From: DASSFG01 sp035547915
Lineage (GTDB): Bacteria > Planctomycetota > Planctomycetia > Pirellulales > JAICIG01
Assembly: GCA_035547915.1 (NCBI GenBank)
Contig: DASZTS010000003.1
Span: 1-31,715 of the forward strand
Length of the DNA stretch: 31,715 nt
Direction of reading: 5' to 3'
The translations under genes were made by a program, and so were the position numbers. The stretch's first letter is position 1. Every line of letters starts with the position of its first letter. Under the pieces are notes generated by a model. The model was not told the DNA's origin and did no database searches. It saw only the letters and a list, made by a program, of their open reading frames with translations. Shown here piece after piece: positions 23,724 through 30,932 of this stretch.

Positions 23724-25268
23724 TTATACTCGCACCAAATCTTGGCTAACCGCATTCAAAAGCATTAGGCAACGCTTTTTGATGTGGCCAGGGAGTTCGT
23801 CACGAATTGTTTTGCCATCGACCAAACGTGGAGTGATAACCTCGTTGAGCTTTAATTCGGCAAGTGCTTCGTGACAATCGCCATCGATCTTTCCGGTTGT
23901 CCAAACCTCGGCAGAACATTTCTGAACGGGAACGTGTTTTTTGTTCGCCCACGAAATAAAAGCCGGAACAGTTTCCGTGTAAAACTTCTTCACTTCTGAA
24001 GGATCAAGCCTCTTCGTTGAGCTGTGAGCTTTGCATTCGATGATCCGCCACTCGGCGTATGACCTTCGTGATCCTAGGACATCGACATCCCGCGTTTGAT
24101 CCTTCTTGAAAGGAACATCCAGCGCTAAATGCACGTTCTCATAGTTCTCTGCCCTAAGGACGAGCCCTCCTAATGCTTCCATCGCAAGGCCCCGCAACTC
24201 GTTGAAGAGTGGGTTAGTTTTTAATAAGGCGAGAGACTGTACCAAATGCTCAACGTCGCTATCCTCGCCCAGGTTGGGGTTACCAGTGATGCCTTTGAAG
24301 AGCGATTCAAATTCGCACAACGTCTCAAGAGCGAAGGCACCGAAAAGCTGGCGTAGGTTTATCGCCATGAGGCCAATTTTCCGCGCCTCGTTCCAAGCCA
24401 CTTCGTCAAATTCGGGCGCTGCGATAACTCCAAGCACGCGCAACTTGTTCTTTGACTGGCCCATAACGCCGTGCACCCTCTTGGAGAAGGATTCGACGTC
24501 GCTAGCCATGCATGTCCTCGCGAATACATCGACGAGGATTGGCGTTGGCCCTGGCTTGGCATCCCGATTCTTTCTCACTAAGGGCGCTAGCCAACAATAG
24601 CCCCATGCTGAAAAGGCGAAATTGCTGAACCCCTCACCAAGCGAGTCAAGATCCGGAATTCGCGATCCGTGCCATGACATCACCGATTGCCGTCGTAGGT
24701 GATCAACCAGGAGCTTCGTGAGGCGCCGCTCTCGTTCAAGCCTCGCATATGCGCGCAGCGCGAGCGCGGTGCTTTGATCTGTCCCAGCCACGTCCGCGAG
24801 AACAAGGCGCTCCCACCGGGTCCCCCGCCCCTCAACCGCTAAGCCTAGCTCGCACATGGCCTCCAACTCTTGGTTTAATTGTCGGCGACTTCCCGGAACC
24901 CTTGCGAGCGGCGATGCAAGCAATCGCGCGAATTCTGCGCCGCCAATGACGCCCTCCCGCAGAACTACGTCAAGGCAACGTGAAATACCCGGCCTGAGTT
25001 TCATCAGCAGACTTGCAGCAGCTACCAAAAATGGTCGCTGCCCGTGCTCGTCGCGCCAACCAAACAACCGATCCCCGCCTGGAAGCACCAACTTCTCAGA
25101 ACGCCATAGACCAGCGCCGTGGTACTCGCGTCCGAGTAGTTGCCTAGCTGCCTCACGGGACCCTCGTTTATCCACGAGACATTGAATGAGCTCCTCGGAT
25201 GCAGCGACAGTTCCACGCGCAAGTACTCCTGATAGCTGGTTTTGGGTACCTTTACGTTGGCTAATCAT
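23724..25268 (-). CDS. Unknown 514-aa protein with a C-terminal PD-(D/E)xK nuclease-like motif
   Basis: I do not recognise the whole protein. Its C-terminal third has a restriction-endonuclease-like core: D394/D396 in TRDVDVLGSRRSYAEW and E411-C-K413 in RIIECKAHSS, followed by a helix (VKKFYTETVPAFISWANK). The N-terminal two thirds are helical, with basic patches (RAYARLERERRLTKLLVDHL), and may bind DNA or sense a signal. It stands alone, is AT-richer than its neighbours and carries a dyad before its start, all consistent with a transferred defence or regulatory gene. The ATG at 25268 was taken as the start. Other readings, such as a McrBC/Mrr-like modification-dependent nuclease or a plasmid-type protein, remain open. 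Confidence 0.6.
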   Translation of the reverse strand: MISQRKGTQNQLSGVLARGTVAASEELIQCLVDKRGSREAARQLLGREYHGAGLWRSEKLVLPGGDRLFGWRDEHGQRPFLVAAASLLMKLRPGISRCLDVVLREGVIGGAEFARLLASPLARVPGSRRQLNQELEAMCELGLAVEGRGTRWERLVLADVAGTDQSTALALRAYARLERERRLTKLLVDHLRRQSVMSWHGSRIPDLDSLGEGFSNFAFSAWGYCWLAPLVRKNRDAKPGPTPILVDVFARTCMASDVESFSKRVHGVMGQSKNKLRVLGVIAAPEFDEVAWNEARKIGLMAINLRQLFGAFALETLCEFESLFKGITGNPNLGEDSDVEHLVQSLALLKTNPLFNELRGLAMEALGGLVLRAENYENVHLALDVPFKKDQTRDVDVLGSRRSYAEWRIIECKAHSSTKRLDPSEVKKFYTETVPAFISWANKKHVPVQKCSAEVWTTGKIDGDCHEALAELKLNEVITPRLVDGKTIRDELPGHIKKRCLMLLNAVSQDLVRV

Positions 25269-25303
25269 GGGTATTTCGATCCGGTGTTGTCACGCTGCTG
25301 CTT

Positions 25304-25338
25304 AGTATAATGATCGTTCTTTCAGAACGAGACGATCA
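25304..25338 (-). promoter_or_regulatory. Nested dyad and -10-like box before the 514-aa gene
   Basis: On the minus strand TATACT (25309-25304) resembles a -10 box 35 bases before the ATG. Immediately upstream two inverted repeats are nested: TGATCGT (25311-25317) with ACGATCA (25332-25338), and inside them CGTTCT/AGAACG (25315-25320, 25324-25329) around TTC. The placement in the -35 region is that of a repressor operator. No matching -35 box was found. Confidence 0.5.
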
Positions 25339-25592
25339 AATACAACAAATCCTGATTCCATAGCGGTTTACGAGATCAAACTGGTCAAGAACTTCAGATT
25401 CACAGCCATTCAGCCAAGGATGTATCGCCAAAAATGCCGAGCTCTAGGGAACTTGGGTGGATTGGGGAAGCCAACCTTCCCCTGTCGTTCTGGTCGGGTT
25501 AGGCTAAAGAAGTTCGATGCAACCCCGACCTCTTTTGCGAAGGGAGTCGTACGACGGCACGAGCCGGAGCTGGGACGAAGCGACGGTTTTAG

Positions 25593-26119
25593 CGCCCCTG
25601 CCACCACCACATTGGCGCTCGCGGCTGCGGCCGGGGGCAACTCACGACGGAGCGACGGCAGGCCGAACGGCGAATCAGGGAACTAGAGGACGTAGTCACC
25701 GTTACCGCGGATGACTTGGACTCTCGGAAGGTGGTCGTTATAGGCCGTCTCGGGCACCCGCTCGAAACTATGCTGGCCATTCGCGGCACGTGGCAGCGAG
25801 GTCGTAGCCCAAAGGATTCTGGTGCGTCATTTCACGTCACGCACGTCAATGGCAAAGCGATCGCCGAACCAGTCGTTTTTCACCAAACGCTTGTGCAAGC
25901 GAGGGACAAAGATGACGATCGCGAAACCTACCCAACCCCGCCCATCGGACAAAGCTGGGAGATTCGAGCCAGACCGGAAGATTCACTGGTAACCCAGGGG
26001 AATACCAAAAGGAGTTATCTGGATTGCCCTACATCGAGGCCGTTCCCGTATGGTGGCGTCATTTTCAAACGGAGCTGCATTGCCTCATGCCGGCCGACGC
26101 TTCTGATGGTGCGAAGTGA
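25593..26119 (+). pseudogene. Frameshifted hypothetical gene
   Basis: One frame reads QAERRIRELEDVVTVTADDL, then RKVVVIGRLGHPLETMLAIR and later GQSWEIRARPEDSLVTQG, with coding character. Near 26000 it loses sense, while another frame continues EYQKELSGLPYIEAVPVWW and ends ...LMPADASDGAK with a stop at 26119. A single indel joins the two. The 5' end is also missing: an in-frame stop lies at 25590 and no start or membrane helix is seen. The family is not recognised. The stretch 25339-25592 shows nothing further. Confidence 0.5.
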
Positions 26120-26170
26120 ACCGATACCCGATTTCCAGATTTCTTGCGACCGGCATGGCAGCCCGCTAAG

Positions 26171-26737
26171 ATGACGCGGAACGGAGAGGGTAATCTACCG
26201 ACCAGGATCACCGTCGTGTCCCGTCCGCAGTTCAGCCTCCAGGCATTGTTGTGGTTGGTCGTGGTACTTGCGGCCTTCTGTGCGGGAACGCAACTGGATC
26301 GGGCATATCGCGCGGACCCGATGGAAGCCAAGGTTCGAGCGGCGCTGCAAGAGAAAACGGATTTCAAGTTCGTCGAAAAGCCACTTTCGGGCGCGGTCGA
26401 ATGGTTGGCGCAGCATCACGGCATCGACATTGAGTTAGACAACAAGGCGCTGGGCGACGCCGGCCTCCCCGGTAATTTGCCGATCACGCGGAGCGCGAAG
26501 GACATCACGCTCCGGTCGGCCCTGAATCTGCTGCTCAGCGATCTCGACCTGACCTACGTTGTGCGAGACGGCGTGCTGATGGTCACGACAAAGAAGGTGG
26601 CACAGAGCACGTCACAGGCAGTCCCGGCCACGTTTCGCTCGAACACCGTGTTGTGGTCCGTGGTCGCAGTGGGCATTTTCCTCGGTGGGATCCAGGTTGG
26701 GCGGAAGTGGCGTCGACCGTCGGTCGCGCAGGAATAG
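26171..26737 (+). CDS. Two-helix membrane protein with a secretin-N/STN-like domain
   Basis: Up to 188 residues. The FSLQALLWLVVVLAAF helix near the N-terminus anchors it. The middle section, TDFKFVEKPLSGAVEWLAQH, GIDIELDNKAL, ITLRSALNLLLSDLDLTYVV and DGVLMVTTKK, has the pattern of STN/secretin short domains, which occur widely in planctomycete envelope proteins. A second helix (VLWSVVAVGIFLGGIQVG) and a basic tail end the protein. ATG 26171 is taken; a GTG at 26216, immediately before SRPQFSLQ, is a good alternative and would remove 15 residues. Function unknown. Confidence 0.65.
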   Translation: MTRNGEGNLPTRITVVSRPQFSLQALLWLVVVLAAFCAGTQLDRAYRADPMEAKVRAALQEKTDFKFVEKPLSGAVEWLAQHHGIDIELDNKALGDAGLPGNLPITRSAKDITLRSALNLLLSDLDLTYVVRDGVLMVTTKKVAQSTSQAVPATFRSNTVLWSVVAVGIFLGGIQVGRKWRRPSVAQE

Positions 26738-26871
26738 CAGCCGCAGTCTGGGCTGCTCGCGCAATATCATCCTGACATGCCCCGCGACCCGCAGCGTGTT
26801 CAGCTCGCCTATCGATCGCGAAAATCTGGAAATCGAAGTGAACCAACACTCGATTTCGATACATTGGGAGT

Positions 26872-27117
26872 ATGGCTCGCGATCTTCCGGCGACGAATAA
26901 CCGGCCGCGGTTCAGCCTGCGGTCCGTTTTCCGGCTCACAACCGTGTGCTGTATCCTCGCGACGATGTGGCCCGTGGTCCTGGTACTGTTGGCGCTGGGG
27001 CTGGGGCTCATGCTACCCGTCGTGCTGCTCGCCGCCTTCGGCTGGGGCCTGACGCGAATCGCGGCCGGGATGATGCCGCCGACTCGGATGGAGAGCGATG
27101 TCTTCGGTGGAAGCTGA
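26872..27117 (+). CDS. Small membrane protein overlapping mpg
   Basis: An 81-aa protein with PRFSLRSVFRLTTVCCILAT, the small-protein start also seen elsewhere in this window, and a long hydrophobic stretch (VVLVLLALGLGLMLP, VVLLAAFGWGL), so two helices. GGGAG stands just before the ATG. Its last 20 bases overlap the start of the glycosylase gene in another frame, which suggests coupled translation. No family or function is recognised. Confidence 0.6.
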   Translation: MARDLPATNNRPRFSLRSVFRLTTVCCILATMWPVVLVLLALGLGLMLPVVLLAAFGWGLTRIAAGMMPPTRMESDVFGGS

Positions 27118-27724
27118 CTTCTTCGCGCGCGACACCCTGACCGTCGCGCGCGACCTGATCGGCACGACGCTCGTCGTGGGCCGCTGCCGCTGCCGGATCG
27201 TCGAGACCGAGGCCTACACGACCGACGCCGCCTCGCATTCGGTCATGCGGCGGAACAAGGCCGCGCTGATGCGCGAGACGTTCGCCCACATCTACGTCTA
27301 CAAGATCTACGGCATCCATCACTGCCTCAACTTCACGACCGAGCGCGACGGCATCGGCGCCGTGTTGATCCGCGCGGCCGAACCGCTCGCCGGCATCGAG
27401 CGGATGGCCGAGCGTCGCGGAACCAACGATCGGAAGATGCTGTTGAACGGGCCCGGCCGATTGTGCCAGGCGCTCGGCATCGACCTGGCCTGGAACACTC
27501 GGCCGCTGGGACGAGAGATCAAGCTGCTCGCGGCCCAAGCGGTGCCACACGTCGTCGTCGGTCCGCGCATCGGCATCACGCGTGCGACGGAGCTGGAGTG
27601 GCGGTTCTGCGAGCGCGACAGTCCCTTCGTCAGCCGACCGTATCCGAAGAAAAAGACGCCGCAGCACGCGGGGCCGATATTTCTGGGTGGCACGTCCCTG
27701 AGGTCTTCCGAAGGGCGTGATTGA
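27098..27724 (+). CDS. mpg: DNA-3-methyladenine glycosylase (AAG/MPG family)
   Basis: This 208-aa base-excision repair enzyme removes alkylated purines such as 3-methyladenine. The N-terminal DFFARDTLTVARDLIGTTLV and the catalytic region RIVETEAYTTDAASHS (active-site glutamate in ETEAY) are typical, as are IYVYKIYGIHHCLNFTTE and the DNA-contacting MLLNGPGRLCQALGI. The native family end is around FVSRPYPKKKTP; the last 15 residues (IFLGGTSLRSSEGRD) come from the family B repeat whose left arm supplies the stop codon. The start overlaps the upstream small membrane protein gene. Confidence 0.9.
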   Translation: MSSVEADFFARDTLTVARDLIGTTLVVGRCRCRIVETEAYTTDAASHSVMRRNKAALMRETFAHIYVYKIYGIHHCLNFTTERDGIGAVLIRAAEPLAGIERMAERRGTNDRKMLLNGPGRLCQALGIDLAWNTRPLGREIKLLAAQAVPHVVVGPRIGITRATELEWRFCERDSPFVSRPYPKKKTPQHAGPIFLGGTSLRSSEGRD

Positions 27725-27851
27725 GTCGCTAGTACGCGCGACGGCCATGGTTGGACCTGGCAATCGACGAGAGCGAGTCGACGCAGCTTGGAAATAAGAC
27801 ACTGCTCTGCGATTCGTCACGCCCTTCGGAGGACCTCAGAGCGTGCCACCC
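27680..27851 (+). repeat. Family B repeat, intact copy (172 bp)
   Basis: The left arm (TTTCTGGGTGGCACG, then GAGGTCTTCCGAAGGGCGTGA) and the right arm (TCACGCCCTTCGGAGGACCT, then CAGAGCGTGCCACCC) are inverted copies of each other, separated by about 90 bases of unique centre containing CAGCTTGG. It begins inside the mpg gene and provides its stop codon. Confidence 0.85.
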
Positions 27852-27854
27852 CCG

Positions 27855-27941
27855 CCGAAGAAAAAGACGCCGCAGCACGCGCCAGCGTTTCTGGGTGGCA
27901 CGTCCCTGAGGTCTTCCGAAGGGCGTGATTGAATTGCTCGT
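27855..27941 (+). repeat. Duplicated mpg 3' end plus family B left arm
   Basis: Bases 27855-27881 repeat 27644-27670 of mpg exactly (the codons for PKKKTPQHA), and the left arm of family B follows again from 27888. No right arm follows. It is a partial tandem duplication of the mpg tail together with half an element. Confidence 0.85.
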
Positions 27942-27964
27942 ACGCGCGTGCCGCCCCGTCGTCC

Positions 27965-28459
27965 TCACGACTGGTTGCGAGCAGAGCGCAGGTAAAGAGT
28001 CCGAGCGACGATCCCCCCCGCGATAGCCACCGCGAATGTGGCAAGAACCCGGGCAGCCGTCTCGAACGGGTTCCATGGCGGCCGCCTCACGAATGCACGG
28101 CCCTTGTTGAGATGTGTTCCCTCCGGGTAGGCACCGTTCTGTGGTACCGCCGGAACCTCTCGGCTGATTGCTTGATAAAGGTCGCGGGTTGCCTTGTCGG
28201 CAAGCCGACTTGGACAGAACGGAGCGTCGGGCGGAAGACAATAGCATAAGAAATAGACGCAACCACCGATGGCGCAGCCGCCGAAGAATGCCGCCGTTGG
28301 GCCGCGTGTGTAGATGGACCCGATGATGGCACAGATCAGGAGTGCCCCGGCGGCGGACGCAAGTGCCTCACTGAGCAGCCACGACGCGCGCAGCAGCGCC
28401 CCGCAACCGATCGCGGCGAACAAGACGATCGCGAACACCCACCGCAGCGAGAACCGCAC
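27965..28459 (-). CDS. Polytopic membrane protein, FSLR-type start
   Basis: The 164-aa protein starts at a GTG (28459) behind a strong AAGGAGG. It opens RFSLRWVFAIVLFAAIGCGA, the pattern shared by several small proteins here, and has further helices (AAGALLICAIIGSIYT, AFFGGCAIGGCVYFLCYC, VLATFAVAIAGGIVAR) around a hydrophilic loop of about 60 residues. The family is unknown. It lies between two family B copies, which makes it part of a patch that has been rearranged by repeats. Confidence 0.65.
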   Translation of the reverse strand: MRFSLRWVFAIVLFAAIGCGALLRASWLLSEALASAAGALLICAIIGSIYTRGPTAAFFGGCAIGGCVYFLCYCLPPDAPFCPSRLADKATRDLYQAISREVPAVPQNGAYPEGTHLNKGRAFVRRPPWNPFETAARVLATFAVAIAGGIVARTLYLRSARNQS

Positions 28460-28563
28460 GACCGCCTCCTTCGGTTTCCGCCATTAGATCGCACCCGAGC
28501 GGCGGGGCAAGCTCGACCGTCACTCCCCGGGTTTCGGGGCATAAAGACATCGGCCGGACGGCG

Positions 28564-28675
28564 TTTCTGGGTAGGCACGCTCTGAGGTCTTCCGAAGGGC
28601 GTGACTGCGTCGCTATTATGCACGACAGCCAGCGTGGAACCCGGAAATCGACGAGAGCAAGTTGACTCAGCTTGA
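28564..28675 (+). repeat. Family B repeat, left part of an interrupted copy
   Basis: These 112 bases correspond base for base in layout to the first 112 of the intact copy (27680-27791), ending with CAGCTTGA. The remaining 59 bases of the element appear at 29144-29202. Confidence 0.8.
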
Positions 28676-28706
28676 GGTCGCGGCCTACGACTTAGTTGGG
28701 AGATTC

Positions 28707-28859
28707 CTATCTCCCGAAAATCCGCACGAGAATAGCAAGCAAGGCACATTCGGCGCCGAGCAGCACAAAGATAGATTTGAGGCTGGCTCGGCGGATCGTT
28801 GCCACATAGCCACGCCAAGCAAGGATCGGCAGGGCGAGGGATAGGAGAAGGATGCCCAT
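28707..28859 (-). CDS. 50-aa two-helix membrane protein
   Basis: The frame from ATG 28859 to TAG 28707 encodes MGILLLSLALPILAWRGYVA followed by TIRRASLKSIF and a second hydrophobic stretch (VLLGAECALLAILVRIFGR). Two helices with a basic connecting loop are clear. It starts 13 bases after the stop of the preceding 56-aa gene, so the pair is probably cotranscribed, or they may be the two halves of one original membrane protein. No family is recognised. Confidence 0.45.
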   Translation of the reverse strand: MGILLLSLALPILAWRGYVATIRRASLKSIFVLLGAECALLAILVRIFGR

Positions 28860-28872
28860 TCGACACCCTCGC

Positions 28873-29043
28873 TCACGCTACCAGCGCAGCGGCCAACAGC
28901 GCCAATAGCGAGGCGACCACCAACCAGGGAAGCGCCTCGCCGGGTCCAACTGCCCACCGGCGAACCCTGGCTGGCCAATCATCCGGTTCGTGTGGCAACT
29001 GGGCCCCTGCTTCACGCGGCGAACGGTACGGGTTCTCGTCCAT
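28873..29043 (-). CDS. 56-aa membrane protein, MDENPYRSP start
   Basis: MDENPYRSPREAGAQLP is a start often seen on small planctomycete proteins. A hydrophilic segment (DDWPARVRRWAVGPGEA) then leads into one hydrophobic helix (LPWLVVASLLALLAAALVA) that ends the protein. ATG 29043 was chosen over one ten codons upstream because of this motif. The gene lies wholly inside the 460-bp insertion. Function unknown. Confidence 0.5.
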   Translation of the reverse strand: MDENPYRSPREAGAQLPHEPDDWPARVRRWAVGPGEALPWLVVASLLALLAAALVA

Positions 29044-29135
29044 CCCGCCATTATAGCCAGAAACAAAAAACACCCGTGCCTACGTCCACGGTGGGCGCGA
29101 TGTTTCAACGCGCCTAACTAAGTCGTAGCCCACCG

Positions 29136-29202
29136 CAGCTTGAAATAGGACACTGCTCGGCGATTCGTCACGCCCTTCGGAAGACCTCAGAGCGTGCCAC
29201 CC
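29136..29202 (+). repeat. Family B repeat, right part of the interrupted copy
   Basis: Starting with the duplicated CAGCTTGA, these bases continue with AATAGGACACTGCTC and then the right arm TCACGCCCTTCGGAAGACCT...GTGCCACCC, parallel to 27784-27851 of the intact copy. Confidence 0.8.
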
Positions 29203-29245
29203 ACGACATCAAGAAATCAGCCGACAGCCCCCTGGCGACGGCAGC

Positions 29246-30280
29246 CTAGAAGGCTCCGTTGGTGATCGCTTCGCCACCGCCGGCGGTGCCGAGCGCGCGC
29301 CATACGAACCCGTCGATCGCGTCGCTGATGAATCGTACGCTGGCGTCGCCCATCATCGCGTTCACGCCCGTGGGGTGGTAGCTGCGCGCGGTGATGGCGG
29401 CGAATGTCGGACCGCCGTCTTCCTCGTTGATGCCATTCAGATCCATGTCGACGTCCTTCGCCGGCTGGCCGAGCGTGACCTTGTTCGGCGTCCAGGCGGT
29501 GCTGAAGCCGGTGGCGTGCGTGTTGCCGTCGGCCCATTCGGTGTGCCCGTAGAGATAGAGCCGGCAGCCGCCGAAATACTCCGGTGCCACGGTCCCGTAA
29601 TCGGCCGTCGGCGGCGGCACGTTGTTCGGCTGATTGATCGCCAGTCCGTCCGGACACCCAGGGCAGTCGCCGTTCTGGTCGCAGATGTAGACCTGCTGGT
29701 AGGTCTTCACCTCGGCGGCCAGCAACGTGTTGGTCGTGCCGTCCTTGAAATAGCTCCAGTTGGGTGATCGATTCGGGCTGAAGGCGTTGCGGTTATACGG
29801 TCCGTTGAAACCGCCCCAGATGAACCAGTCGCCCGTGTTCCAGCCGTAGCTGGAGACGCCCGAGAGCCCGTAGTCGTGCGTCGAGGGGCTCGTATTGGTC
29901 TCGCTGGGGCAAATAAAGAAGGGAATCGTCTGGCTCACCGCCGGCTGGTTGGTGGGGTCTTCCTTCTCGACGTTGAAATTGCAGATCTGGTAGAGGCTCG
30001 ATTGTTCGGCGAACGGCAGGATGCGTGCATGGATACTCCAGGCACCGTTCCAGGTAACCGTGTTTCCGGAGCCTGTGAGCACCATCGACGCCGGCAGCAC
30101 GCGATTCGTATCGGTGTAGTGCAGCAAGGCGATCCCCACCTGTCGCATATTGCTGACGCAATTCGAGCGGCGGGCGGCTTCGCGTGCCGCCTGAACCGCC
30201 GGCAGCAAGAGGGCGACGAGGATGCCGATGATGGCGATCACCACGAGCAGTTCGACCAGGGTAAAAGCGCGCCGCGCCAT
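29246..30280 (-). CDS. DUF1559 prepilin-like protein
   Basis: The 344-aa protein starts with a type IV pilin-like N-terminus, RRAFTLVELLVVIAIIG, then LVALLLPAVQAAREAARR, which contains the prepilin peptidase site (A/F junction before TLVE) and the hydrophobic helix. It then follows the DUF1559 pattern (CVSNMRQVGIALLHYTD) and ends with a H-x9-D site (YHPTGVNAMMGDAS). Proteins of this type are present in large numbers in planctomycetes, are exported and anchored or assembled like pseudopilins, and have no established individual roles. The ATG at 30280 follows GGGAGG. A cysteine-rich patch (YICDQNGDCPGCPDG) may bind metal or form disulfides. Confidence 0.88.
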   Translation of the reverse strand: MARRAFTLVELLVVIAIIGILVALLLPAVQAAREAARRSNCVSNMRQVGIALLHYTDTNRVLPASMVLTGSGNTVTWNGAWSIHARILPFAEQSSLYQICNFNVEKEDPTNQPAVSQTIPFFICPSETNTSPSTHDYGLSGVSSYGWNTGDWFIWGGFNGPYNRNAFSPNRSPNWSYFKDGTTNTLLAAEVKTYQQVYICDQNGDCPGCPDGLAINQPNNVPPPTADYGTVAPEYFGGCRLYLYGHTEWADGNTHATGFSTAWTPNKVTLGQPAKDVDMDLNGINEEDGGPTFAAITARSYHPTGVNAMMGDASVRFISDAIDGFVWRALGTAGGGEAITNGAF

Positions 30281-30367
30281 ACGAGCCTCCCGCCACGCCA
30301 GATGGTTATTGCCCCGCCCGACTATTAGACCGACGCCAGAATGACGGGGCAATGGTTCGTTGTGGCC

Positions 30368-30787
30368 CTACGAGGGCGACTTGTCCGTGCTGGCGACCAC
30401 GAGTTGCCCCTGCCGAATCCCCTTCAGGCCTCGCAGCCGACTCGCAACCTCGCGCAGCGCGCTGGCTTTGCCACGCAGGATGATGACTTCCAGGCAGTTG
30501 TCGTGGTCGAGATGAACATGCGTCGTGCAAATCACCATGTCGGTGTGCTCGTGCTGCAAATGGAGCAACTGCTCGGTCAACTGCGTACGATGGTGGTCGT
30601 AGACGATCGTCAGCGTCGCCACCGCCGTCCGCGTCCCCTTTTCCCAGGCACGCGTCGTAAGCGTTTCGCGGAGTAGCTGCCGAATCGCCTCGCTGCGGGT
30701 GGCAAAATTCTCGGCGGCGCAGTAACGATCGAATTCATCGAGCAGATCGGCTTCCAACGAAACGGTAAATCGCACCACATCAGACAT
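30368..30787 (-). CDS. nikR: Nickel-responsive regulator NikR
   Basis: This 139-aa regulator has an N-terminal ribbon-helix-helix (VVRFTVSLEADLLDEFDRYC, then TRSEAIRQLLRE) and a C-terminal ACT-like metal domain. The high-affinity nickel ligands are all in place: H79 (LHLQHEH), H90 and H92 (THVHLDH) and C98 (DNCLEV), with spacings identical to E. coli H76, H87, H89 and C95. With nickel bound, the tetramer represses genes for nickel uptake by binding GTATGA-N16-TCATAC. A matching site lies 97 bases upstream of this gene, on the far side of the intergenic region. No nickel transporter or enzyme is in the window. Confidence 0.92.
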   Translation of the reverse strand: MSDVVRFTVSLEADLLDEFDRYCAAENFATRSEAIRQLLRETLTTRAWEKGTRTAVATLTIVYDHHRTQLTEQLLHLQHEHTDMVICTTHVHLDHDNCLEVIILRGKASALREVASRLRGLKGIRQGQLVVASTDKSPS

Positions 30788-30862
30788 GATTTCTCTCGGT
30801 TACAAAGTGCTTGGCTGCTAGGTCTTACGTTCCTGGCCCGCCGATGTCAATCGCCTGGCCCC

Positions 30863-30910
30863 TTGCGAAATCTCCTGGATGTGGTATTACGATTTTCGGA
30901 ATCGTCATAC
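30863..30910 (+). promoter_or_regulatory. Promoter with overlapping NikR-type operator
   Basis: TTGCGA (30863-30868), 16 bases and TATTAC (30885-30890) make a promoter reading rightwards. Over its -10 box lies a 27-bp dyad: GTATTACGATT (30884-30894), five bases, AATCGTCATAC (30900-30910), with one mismatch between the arms. It resembles the E. coli nik operator (GTATGA-N16-TCATAC, with the same CGA/TCG extensions) but with a 15-base gap. A bound repressor would block the promoter of the downstream pseudopilin gene. Confidence 0.7.
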
Positions 30911-30932
30911 CGACTTTTTCGGAGGTGCGGCC

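Larger units (their letters stand above)
28676..29135. mobile_element. 460-bp insertion in a family B repeat, with 8-bp duplication and inverted ends
   Basis: The segment is bounded by the direct repeat CAGCTTGA (28668-28675 and 29136-29143). Removing it with one copy restores a family B element that matches the intact one. Near its ends are 13-bp inverted repeats CTACGACTTAGTT (28685-28697) and AACTAAGTCGTAG (29116-29128). It encodes no transposase, only two tiny membrane-protein frames on the minus strand. Whether it moved by itself or was carried in trans is not known. Confidence 0.6.
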
